Shown here piece after piece: positions 1 through 4,396 of a stretch of 11,089 bases of DNA (position 1 is the first letter of the stretch; each line of letters starts with the position of its first letter). The DNA is from Phascolarctobacterium sp. (GTDB lineage: Bacteria; Bacillota; Negativicutes; Acidaminococcales; Acidaminococcaceae), in assembly GCA_019417125.1 (NCBI GenBank), contig DXVZ01000166.1:1-11089 (forward strand), written 5' to 3'. Position numbers and translations under genes: made by a program. The notes under the pieces are model-generated. The model did no database searches and was not told where the DNA came from. It saw nothing but the letters and a program-made list of their open reading frames with translations.

Positions 1-60
1 GCCTACAAACAGTGGAGCAAACAACTGCTCCATGAGTTCTGAGAAATATGCCTCGAACAA
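1..60 (-). CDS. Fst-like type I toxin small membrane peptide, 5' end only (cut by window edge)
   Basis: Only the first 20 codons are in the window; the frame is open to base 1. The start is taken as TTG at 60 because a full AAGGAGG (minus strand, 76-70) lies 9 bases upstream; an in-frame ATG at 33 is the alternative. The visible peptide includes the stretch LMEQLFAPLFVG. The A-P-x-F-V-G run matches the conserved core of the Fst/Ldr-family toxins (pAD1 Fst has APIFVG), which are about 30-residue membrane-damaging peptides of type I toxin-antitoxin loci. It also has its own promoter with a leader of only about 30 bases, and a hairpin over the ribosome binding site. The second half of the peptide and any antisense RNA would lie left of the window. 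It could instead be another hydrophobic small protein; I judge the family from about ten residues. Confidence 0.55.
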   Translation of the reverse strand, partial: MFEAYFSELMEQLFAPLFVG

Positions 61-69
61 TGATTAACA

Positions 70-90
70 CCTCCTTCCTTTGGCGGAGGC
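70..90 (-). promoter_or_regulatory. Hairpin masking the Shine-Dalgarno of the Fst-like peptide
   Basis: On the minus strand CCTCC (89-85) is the exact complement of the Shine-Dalgarno GGAGG (74-70), with a 10-base loop and a possible extra G·U pair (90/69). If transcription starts near 90, this pairing would form first and hide the ribosome binding site, as is usual in type I toxin mRNAs. The pairing is seen; the effect on translation is inferred. Confidence 0.5.
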
Positions 91-96
91 TTCACC

Positions 97-125
97 ATTA
101 TAGCATAAATTTATCGTGAGTAAAA
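97..125 (-). promoter_or_regulatory. Promoter of the Fst-like peptide gene (extended -10)
   Basis: Reading the minus strand, TATAAT lies at 102-97 and is preceded by TGC (105-103), an extended -10. TTTACT at 124-119, 16 bases further up, is a 4/6 match to TTGACA. Transcription should begin near 90, placing the ribosome-binding-site hairpin at the very 5' end of the RNA. Confidence 0.6.
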
Positions 126-165
126 TAAAAAATTTGTTGCAAACTGTTTAGTTTTTTACAGTCTG
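122..165 (-). terminator. Weak candidate terminator after the MFS gene
   Basis: On the minus strand, 165-158 can pair with 147-140 (8 pairs, one of them G·U) around a 10-base A-rich loop, followed after 7 bases by T6-A-T4. The gap before the T run and the AT content make it a weak terminator, and the minus-strand promoter of the left-edge peptide overlaps its tail. Confidence 0.3.
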
Positions 166-178
166 TTCAGTAATCTGC

Positions 179-1411
179 TTACAGCTTCTGCGGCACGGCG
201 CGCACTTTAGTAAGGTAGGTGTAAATACCGGCGCATACCAAAATAAAACCTGTCAGCACCAGTATCAGCCTGGTCGGCATAAAGCCGCCTAAAAAGCCGC
301 CCAACAGCGGGCCGACAACGCCGCCAAACTGCTGCGCGCTGGTAACAAGCCCAAACGCTTTGCCGCGCACGGAGGGGTCGGTAACTTCTACCAGGCGCGA
401 GTTAATGTTAGGCACCGCGCCCGCCAAAAACAAGCCGTAAATAAACGTAACCGCCGCGTACTGCCAAATATTGCTGACGAAGAACTGGCACATGTTGATA
501 ACGCCGGCGCATACGAACACTAAAAACAGTGTTTTGGTATAGCCGCGCTTTTGCCCCCTGCTGCCCCAGTACGGACCGGCGATGATGCCTGCAATGCCCG
601 CCAGCGAGAAAATTATGCCTGCTGATTTTACAACGTCGTCGTTAACAACGCCGCCCAGCAGATACGAAACGTACATGGTAATCAGCGGCTGCACAATCAT
701 TACGCACACCTGCACCAAAAAGAACATGCTCATTACAAACAGCAAGCCCTTATTATGCAGAGATTCGCGCAAATCGGCAATAATGTGCACTTCCTTTTTG
801 GCGGCAGGCTCGTGTTCAATATCGCGCACTAAAGTAATAACCATAACGGTAGCCGTAAACAGCGCCCCCGACGCGATGTAAAATGACATGCGCATGCCGA
901 ACCAGGCGCTGACGTAGCCACCCAGCATCGGGCCGAGGATACTGCCGGAAGCAACCGCCGTCTGCATCAGCCCCATGCCCCAGCCCATTTTAACAGCCGG
1001 CAGCGTAGATGACACCAGCGACAGCGAAGCCGGCACAAAACCGCTGACGAGGCCTGCCAAAAGGCGCACGCCAAAAAGCTGTTCCGGCGTTTGGCACATA
1101 CCCATCAGCGCGTAAGTAATGGCAAGCCCAATGCCCGCGCGGATAGCCATTAAGCGCTGCCCGATACGGTCCGCGTGGGCGCCCCAGTACGGTGCCATAA
1201 TTGCCGCCGTTAAAAAGGTAACGGAGTAAATCATGCCCGTCCACGAATTGACGTTATCCTGCGTTACGCCCAGGTGCTGCAAAAGGTACACCGGCAAAAA
1301 CGGCACGCACATGGTGTAGCTGGCGCAGGTAAAAAACACGCACACCCATAAAACGTATAAATTAAGCTTCCAGTGCAGCTTGCCGCCGCCCCGGTCCTCA
1401 AAAATATTCAT
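179..1411 (-). CDS. MdtG-like major facilitator superfamily efflux transporter
   Basis: A 12-helix MFS proton antiporter of the inner membrane, of the drug:H+ antiporter group; its N-terminal half resembles E. coli MdtG from memory (W-x-x-N-L near the start, FLP-x-Y after helix 1, S-G-FVP in the middle). The MFS motif A between helices 2 and 3 is visible as G-AHADRIGQR (residues 80-89 counted from the ATG at 1420), and LGPMLGGY resembles motif C of exporters. Start choice: GGAG (1424-1421, minus) touches the ATG at 1420 with no spacing but sits 9 bases before the ATG at 1411, so 1411 is preferred (410 residues). The gene is monocistronic, divergent from the gene at 1569, with a repeated 10-mer in its leader. 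Substrate is unknown; it may export drugs or a metabolite. Confidence 0.88.
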   Translation of the reverse strand: MNIFEDRGGGKLHWKLNLYVLWVCVFFTCASYTMCVPFLPVYLLQHLGVTQDNVNSWTGMIYSVTFLTAAIMAPYWGAHADRIGQRLMAIRAGIGLAITYALMGMCQTPEQLFGVRLLAGLVSGFVPASLSLVSSTLPAVKMGWGMGLMQTAVASGSILGPMLGGYVSAWFGMRMSFYIASGALFTATVMVITLVRDIEHEPAAKKEVHIIADLRESLHNKGLLFVMSMFFLVQVCVMIVQPLITMYVSYLLGGVVNDDVVKSAGIIFSLAGIAGIIAGPYWGSRGQKRGYTKTLFLVFVCAGVINMCQFFVSNIWQYAAVTFIYGLFLAGAVPNINSRLVEVTDPSVRGKAFGLVTSAQQFGGVVGPLLGGFLGGFMPTRLILVLTGFILVCAGIYTYLTKVRAVPQKL

Positions 1412-1428
1412 CTCTATCATCTCCGAAC

Positions 1429-1461
1429 AACATATCCTATATTAACATTTTAACATATCCT
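1429..1461. repeat. Direct 10-bp repeat in the MFS upstream region, possible operator
   Basis: AACATATCCT occurs at 1429-1438 and 1452-1461, start-to-start 23 bp, and both copies continue into similar AT-rich bases. A weak minus-strand -10 candidate, TAAAAT (1452-1447), with TTCACA 19 bases upstream, lies between and against the copies. The placement would suit a repressor or activator of the transporter gene, but no regulator gene is in the window. The repeat is seen; the role is inferred. Confidence 0.35.
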
Positions 1462-1508
1462 AAATATTTATTGTGAAATTTATGTAAACTCATCAGTATA
1501 AAGCGTTG

Positions 1509-1537
1509 TTGCGGCATACCGCCGGATATTGTATAAT
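1509..1537 (+). promoter_or_regulatory. Promoter of the PH-like protein / acetyltransferase unit
   Basis: TTGCGG (1509-1514), a 17-base spacer and a perfect TATAAT (1532-1537). Transcription would begin near 1544, giving a leader of about 25 bases. The ribosome binding site AAGGA is at 1555-1559. Confidence 0.65.
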
Positions 1538-1568
1538 TAATTTATTACAAATATAAGGATGTGTGAGC

Positions 1569-2651
1569 GTGAAAGGATTTAAGAAGCAGGAACTGGAAGA
1601 GCAGGGCTTTATGGGCAGGCTGTTTGGCTCTAAGCCCCAGCAGAACGCCTTTGCTGAAATAAATAATATTTTAACCGATGCTGCCAGCGCGCAGGAGCTG
1701 ACCAAAGACGCAGCCGCTGCTGTTTTTAAAAAGTGGGGCTGCAAGTTTAACGATTCCAACATGAACCAGCGCAGCGCCATTTACCGCAAAGTTGCCGATA
1801 ACGCTTTTACTAACGCGCTGAGCAAAGACGACCCCGTTTTAAACGACCGCGCGCACATGGCGGAAATTTTGCAAATACCCGAAAACCTGTGCCGCATGGC
1901 TGATAACGGCGCTAAAAAATCGGCGTATTTTGCCCGCTGCCGCGCCATTGTTACCGGCGGGGAAAAACTTGATATTAACGCCATCAACGAACTGTTCGGC
2001 TACGACTACGAGGACGGGTTCGACTTCCGCAAGCAGGTATTTAACGATTATTTTAACGGCGAGTTTGACCGCATTGCCGACGCCAAACGCTTTACGCCGG
2101 ATGACGAAAAACAGCTGCGCGATATGTGCGCCAAACTTGATATTCCTTACGAATTTAAAGCCAACATCGACAACGCGCTGACCAAATACCGCTATCTGTG
2201 GAATGCGGAATACGCGCCGCTGGGCAACGTTAAAGTCGATTTTCCGCTGGAAAGCGGCGAAATCTGCCATGCGGCAGGGCAGGCAGCCCTGTGCGAAGTA
2301 AAAACCGTCGCCAAAGAGGACAACTACTACCAGCTGACACGCAAACTGCGCATTGACGAAACCATCTCGTTTAAGGGCGAGCACATTGAGCACCCGCAGG
2401 TTATGGAAGAAGCTGCCGTCATCATCGACAGCGGCTACCTGTTTTTAACCAACAACCGCATTATCTATTTAAGCAAAAAGCTGGCGCGGCAAATCCGCCT
2501 GGATGAATTAAAAACCGCCGACCTCAGCGCCAACATTATTAACGCGCACCAAAATAACGGCGAAAGCCTTTCGTTTAAAATGCAGGACGACGCTGCCGAA
2601 GTGCTGTTTGCCATTTTGCGCCGCATTTTAAAGGACAGGAACCAAAAATGA
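1569..2651 (+). CDS. Unrecognised cytoplasmic protein with C-terminal bacterial PH/GRAM-like domain
   Basis: I do not recognise a named family for the whole protein. It has no signal peptide or membrane helix. The first 220 residues look all-helical and contain two related units, LSKDDPVLNDRAHMAEILQIP and FTPDDEKQLRDMCAKLDIP (residues 86-106 and 177-195 counted from the GTG at 1563), each an acidic 'x-x-DD' turn followed by a helix ending in L-x-IP. Residues about 280-357 (IIDSGYLFLTNNRIIYLSKK and on to a final helix) look like a bacterial PH/GRAM-type barrel, where the G-x-x-x-LTNxRI strand pair is typical. Start: AAGGA at 1555-1559 is only 3 bases from GTG 1563 but 9 from GTG 1569, so 1569 (360 residues) is preferred. 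It is translationally coupled to the next gene by an ATGA overlap. Function unknown. Confidence 0.8.
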   Translation: MKGFKKQELEEQGFMGRLFGSKPQQNAFAEINNILTDAASAQELTKDAAAAVFKKWGCKFNDSNMNQRSAIYRKVADNAFTNALSKDDPVLNDRAHMAEILQIPENLCRMADNGAKKSAYFARCRAIVTGGEKLDINAINELFGYDYEDGFDFRKQVFNDYFNGEFDRIADAKRFTPDDEKQLRDMCAKLDIPYEFKANIDNALTKYRYLWNAEYAPLGNVKVDFPLESGEICHAAGQAALCEVKTVAKEDNYYQLTRKLRIDETISFKGEHIEHPQVMEEAAVIIDSGYLFLTNNRIIYLSKKLARQIRLDELKTADLSANIINAHQNNGESLSFKMQDDAAEVLFAILRRILKDRNQK

Positions 2652-3229
2652 AAGACCGCATCCGTTTTGTTAAACCGCAGGACGCCGCCCGCATTTTAGA
2701 AATTTACGCGCCCTACATTACAGATACCGTAATCTCGTTTGAAAACGAAGTGCCCACGCCGGAAGCTTTTGCGCAGCGCGTTGCGGATATCAGCAGCCGC
2801 TATCCTTACCTGGTGTACGAGCGCAACTGCCAGGTAGTTGGCTACGCCTATGCTTCAGCATACAACGAGCGCGTGGCGTACGATTACACCGTTGACCTGT
2901 CCGTTTATGTGGACGCCGCCTTTTGCGGGCACAACATCGGCGAATGCCTGTATGCCGCGCTGCTGGATATTTTAGCGCGCCAAGGCTACTACAACGCCTA
3001 CGCCTGCATTACTGCCATCAACCAAAACAGCCTTAACTTTCATAAGCGCATGGGCTTTACGGACGCCGGCACGCACCCGCTTGCCGGGTTTAAACATGGC
3101 AGCTGGCTGGACGTTTGCTGGTATTACAAGCGCCTTAAGGCGGATGCCAACCCGCCGCAGCCCTTAAAACCTGTCGGCGATTTCACAGACGCGGACCTTT
3201 TGCAGCCGCCCTACAAACCGAATAATTAA
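2648..3229 (+). CDS. PAT/MddA-type GNAT N-acetyltransferase
   Basis: A cytoplasmic acetyl-CoA-dependent N-acetyltransferase of the phosphinothricin-acetyltransferase-like branch, whose natural members acetylate methionine sulfone/sulfoximine-like amino acids. Family signs: IRFVKPQDAARILEIYAPYI at the N-terminus, then VVGYAYAS (63-70), the strand DYTVDLSVYV (79-88), and N-x-x-S-LNFHKRMGF followed by GFKHGSWLDV (147-155). Two places depart from the usual pattern: the acetyl-CoA loop reads CGHNIG (93-98) where RGxGIG is normal, and the family's catalytic Glu in 'TVE' is Asp83. His132 in LNFHKRMGF corresponds to the conserved His. A proline-rich tail of about 30 residues (after 163) follows the fold. 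Its ATG overlaps the stop of the preceding gene (ATGA), with AGGA at 2637-2640 seven bases upstream, so the two are co-translated. Substrate cannot be told from sequence. Confidence 0.85.
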   Translation: MKDRIRFVKPQDAARILEIYAPYITDTVISFENEVPTPEAFAQRVADISSRYPYLVYERNCQVVGYAYASAYNERVAYDYTVDLSVYVDAAFCGHNIGECLYAALLDILARQGYYNAYACITAINQNSLNFHKRMGFTDAGTHPLAGFKHGSWLDVCWYYKRLKADANPPQPLKPVGDFTDADLLQPPYKPNN

Positions 3230-3242
3230 TTTACCGCCGGGT

Positions 3243-3300
3243 AAACGCCTTGTACTGTTCCGTTAGGCCTTAGAAGGAACCGTACCGGGCGTTTTATTTT
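3243..3300 (+). terminator. Rho-independent terminator after the acetyltransferase gene
   Basis: AAACGCC (3243-3249) pairs with GGCGTTT (3288-3294); inside, GTAC (3252-3255) pairs with GTAC (3282-3285) and GTTCC (3257-3261) with GGAAC (3276-3280), with a short internal loop and one mismatch. The loop is 14 bases and the tail TTTTATTTTTAT. It lies only about 35 bases before the next start codon, so it could also act as a leader attenuator for the radical SAM gene. Confidence 0.8.
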
Positions 3301-3334
3301 TATAAAACTGACTTTATAACTTTAGGAGGATTTT

Positions 3335-4021
3335 ATGCAAAACTTTACCTACAAAGATTTATACGAAGAAAACGGCAGAAAGATATTGGAAGTAAACCTG
3401 CTGCCGGAAAAATACTGTAATTTTGACTGCATTTTCTGCCCCGTCGGGCGCTCGCACCACCATACGGACGAGGTTACTGACTTCGGCGACATTAGCGCCG
3501 GACTTGCAGAGCTGGGCGCAAAAATTAAAACGCTCCGCCCACAGCTGGTTTTTATCAACTCACTGGGCGAAGCATTAATACATAAAAATTTAAAAGAAAT
3601 TATTGATTTTATCCACGCCAACGGCTGTGCGGTGCGCCTTTTAAGCAACGGCTATTTGCTGGGCAGAAGCGATTACGCCGCAATTGCCAATTTTTGCGAA
3701 GAATGCATAGGCGAAATTAAAACCGTTACCGAAGAAGATTTTCAAAAAGTGCAGCGCCCGCTTGCCGGTTATACTTTGCAGCAATACATACAAGGCATGG
3801 CTGACTTTAAAAAGCAGTATCCCGGGCATTTTATTTTTGAAGTAAGCATCATTAAAAAATATACCGACAGCGACGGAGCCATTGCCAAATTGCAGCAAAT
3901 TATCGATACCATTAAACCGGACGAACTGCAAGTTGCAGACATCGGCGACGAGCGCTTTATGAAAGTCCTCGGCGTAACGCCGGAGCGTTTAGAGGAAGTG
4001 CGCACTATTTTGCATTTGTGA
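3335..4021 (+). CDS. Radical SAM protein, COG0731/TYW1-like
   Basis: A small (228-residue) radical SAM enzyme. The [4Fe-4S]/SAM motif CX3CX2C is complete: CNFDCIFC with Cys28, Cys32 and Cys35, followed by P-V-G-R, and preceded by NLLPEKY; this LLP-x-x-C-N-x-D-C-x-x-C-x-x-GR arrangement is that of the COG0731 'Fe-S oxidoreductase' group related to the wyosine tRNA synthase TYW1. INSLGEALIH (about 74-83) fits the second-strand 'GGGEP-like' region that contacts SAM, and RLLSNGYL fits the next strand. There is no C-terminal SPASM or extra cluster domain. An AGGAGG at 3324-3329 sits 5 bases before the ATG. No partner gene or clear promoter lies between the upstream terminator and this gene, so substrate and expression are open. 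Bacterial members of this group mostly lack an assigned reaction. Confidence 0.82.
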   Translation: MQNFTYKDLYEENGRKILEVNLLPEKYCNFDCIFCPVGRSHHHTDEVTDFGDISAGLAELGAKIKTLRPQLVFINSLGEALIHKNLKEIIDFIHANGCAVRLLSNGYLLGRSDYAAIANFCEECIGEIKTVTEEDFQKVQRPLAGYTLQQYIQGMADFKKQYPGHFIFEVSIIKKYTDSDGAIAKLQQIIDTIKPDELQVADIGDERFMKVLGVTPERLEEVRTILHL

Positions 4022-4074
4022 TAAAAACTTAAGAACAAATAGATTAGACAGGCAAAATTTCACGAGCCGTTCGC

Positions 4075-4103
4075 TTTTTTGAAACATATTTTTATGTTAT
4101 AAT
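4075..4103 (+). promoter_or_regulatory. Promoter of the holin-like toxin mRNA (extended -10)
   Basis: TATAAT at 4098-4103 preceded by TGT (4095-4097), an extended -10. The -35 is poor: a T6 run at 4075-4080 at 17 bases, or TTGAAA at only 13. Transcription should start near 4109-4111, exactly where the repeat GATAGTCTGACGG begins. Confidence 0.7.
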
Positions 4104-4110
4104 TTTTAAC

Positions 4111-4123
4111 GATAGTCTGACGG
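4111..4123 (+). repeat. 5' repeat of the toxin mRNA (DRa-like)
   Basis: GATAGTCTGACGG at the predicted 5' end of the toxin mRNA. It is complementary over 13 pairs (one G·U) to CCGTCAGGCTATC at 4335-4347 on the same strand, and it is also an imperfect direct repeat of GATGAGCCGACG at 4316-4327. The antisense RNA therefore starts with nearly the same sequence, GATAGCCTGACGG. This resembles the direct-repeat pair of the pAD1 par locus. Confidence 0.65.
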
Positions 4124-4134
4124 TATGTTGGCCT

Positions 4135-4156
4135 CTCCACTCTGCAAAGAGCGGAG
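4135..4156 (+). promoter_or_regulatory. Hairpin sequestering the toxin Shine-Dalgarno
   Basis: CTCC (4135-4138) pairs with GGAG (4153-4156) and CTCT (4140-4143) with AGAG (4148-4151), with one A·C mismatch and a GCAA tetraloop (4144-4147), a stable GNRA type. The Shine-Dalgarno GGAGGTGA is 4153-4160, so its core is locked in the stem. Pairing is read from sequence; the block on translation is inferred from type I toxin mRNAs. Confidence 0.65.
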
Positions 4157-4165
4157 GTGAATGCT

Positions 4166-4249
4166 ATGACTGTTTATGAAGCGCTTTCTTTAATGATAGC
4201 TTTTGCTTCACTCATAGTTTTCATCATTTCACTGTTTATTAAACGCTGA
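4166..4249 (+). CDS. Putative holin-like toxin (Hol_Tox family), 27 aa, type I toxin
   Basis: A 27-residue membrane peptide beginning MTVYEALSLMIAFASL and ending SLFIKR. The pattern M-[ST]-x-[YF]-E-A-L-x-[LV]-M-I-x-F with one hydrophobic helix (about residues 6-25) and a basic C-terminus is that of the 'putative holin-like toxin' peptides (Hol_Tox family, grouped with TxpA/BsrG-type toxins), which insert into and depolarise the membrane when not repressed. GGAGGTGA at 4153-4160 lies 5 bases before the ATG. The gene has its own promoter, a masked ribosome binding site, a hairpin right after the stop, and a convergent antisense RNA with a perfect promoter. These surroundings are what make the tiny reading frame convincing. 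It is a chromosomal orphan with no phage or plasmid genes beside it. Toxicity is inferred from the family. Confidence 0.85.
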   Translation: MTVYEALSLMIAFASLIVFIISLFIKR

Positions 4250-4254
4250 AATGG

Positions 4255-4350
4255 AAAAACGGCCTAACGTAAGGTAAACGTCCGGCCGTTTCTTCAAGTA
4301 CTCAAAATACAGGGAGATGAGCCGACGCTTCCACCCGTCAGGCTATCTCT
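4255..4350 (-). ncRNA. Antisense antitoxin RNA of the holin-like toxin locus
   Basis: A predicted RNA of about 95 bases starting near 4350, set by the promoter at 4385-4357, and ending at the T5 after the 4291-4257 hairpin. It contains two stem-loops: a 5' one (4349-4314; GAGAT/ATCTC, AGCC/GGCT and GACG/CGTC with two single-base bulges and an 8-base loop) and the terminator. It overlaps the 3' untranslated part of the toxin mRNA and not the coding sequence. Its first bases are almost the same as the first bases of the toxin mRNA, and the right arm of its 5' stem can pair with the toxin mRNA 5' end, as in the pAD1 par system. Ends are predicted from sequence only. Confidence 0.75.
4257..4294. 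terminator. Convergent (bidirectional) terminator shared by toxin mRNA and antisense RNA
   Basis: A perfect 8-bp stem, AAACGGCC (4257-4264) with GGCCGTTT (4284-4291), and a 19-base loop. In the minus direction the stem runs into T5 (GGCCGTTTTTCC), a good terminator for the antisense RNA and thiC read-through. In the plus direction the tail is TTTCTTC, weaker, so some toxin transcripts may continue to the next hairpin. Confidence 0.75.
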
Positions 4351-4356
4351 TTGTTT
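4314..4356 (+). terminator. Second hairpin and possible distal terminator of the toxin mRNA
   Basis: On the plus strand GAGAT (4314-4318) pairs with ATCTC (4345-4349), AGCC (4320-4323) with GGCT (4341-4344) and GACG (4324-4327) with CGTC (4336-4339), followed by TTTGTTT. A transcript passing 4291 would stop here and would then contain 4335-4347, the partner of its own 5' end. The same bases are the 5' stem-loop of the antisense RNA. Confidence 0.5.
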
Positions 4357-4385
4357 ATTATACCTTGTATTATTTATCTTGTCAA
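4357..4385 (-). promoter_or_regulatory. Perfect consensus promoter of the antisense RNA
   Basis: On the minus strand TTGACA (4385-4380), exactly 17 bases, TATAAT (4362-4357). It is the only full consensus sigma-70/A promoter in the window and is much better than the toxin promoter, as expected when an antitoxin RNA must be in excess. Start near 4350. Confidence 0.9.
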
Positions 4386-4396
4386 AAAAGCAAAGC

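Noticed and set aside
1839..2393. 184-codon minus-strand frame opposite the PH-like protein gene
   Set aside because: It is a shadow frame; the plus-strand gene has a near-consensus promoter, a ribosome binding site and coupling to the next gene.
3243..3300. Possible T-box leader before the radical SAM gene, from the run GGAACCGTACC
   Set aside because: The conserved T-box TGGNACC core and the specifier stem are missing, and the downstream gene is not an amino acid gene. The bases are fully explained by a terminator hairpin.
4022..4074. Terminator for the radical SAM gene using the T6 at 4075-4080
   Set aside because: Only 3-4 base pairs can form before the T run (CGA/TCG or GGC/GCC), too weak to call.
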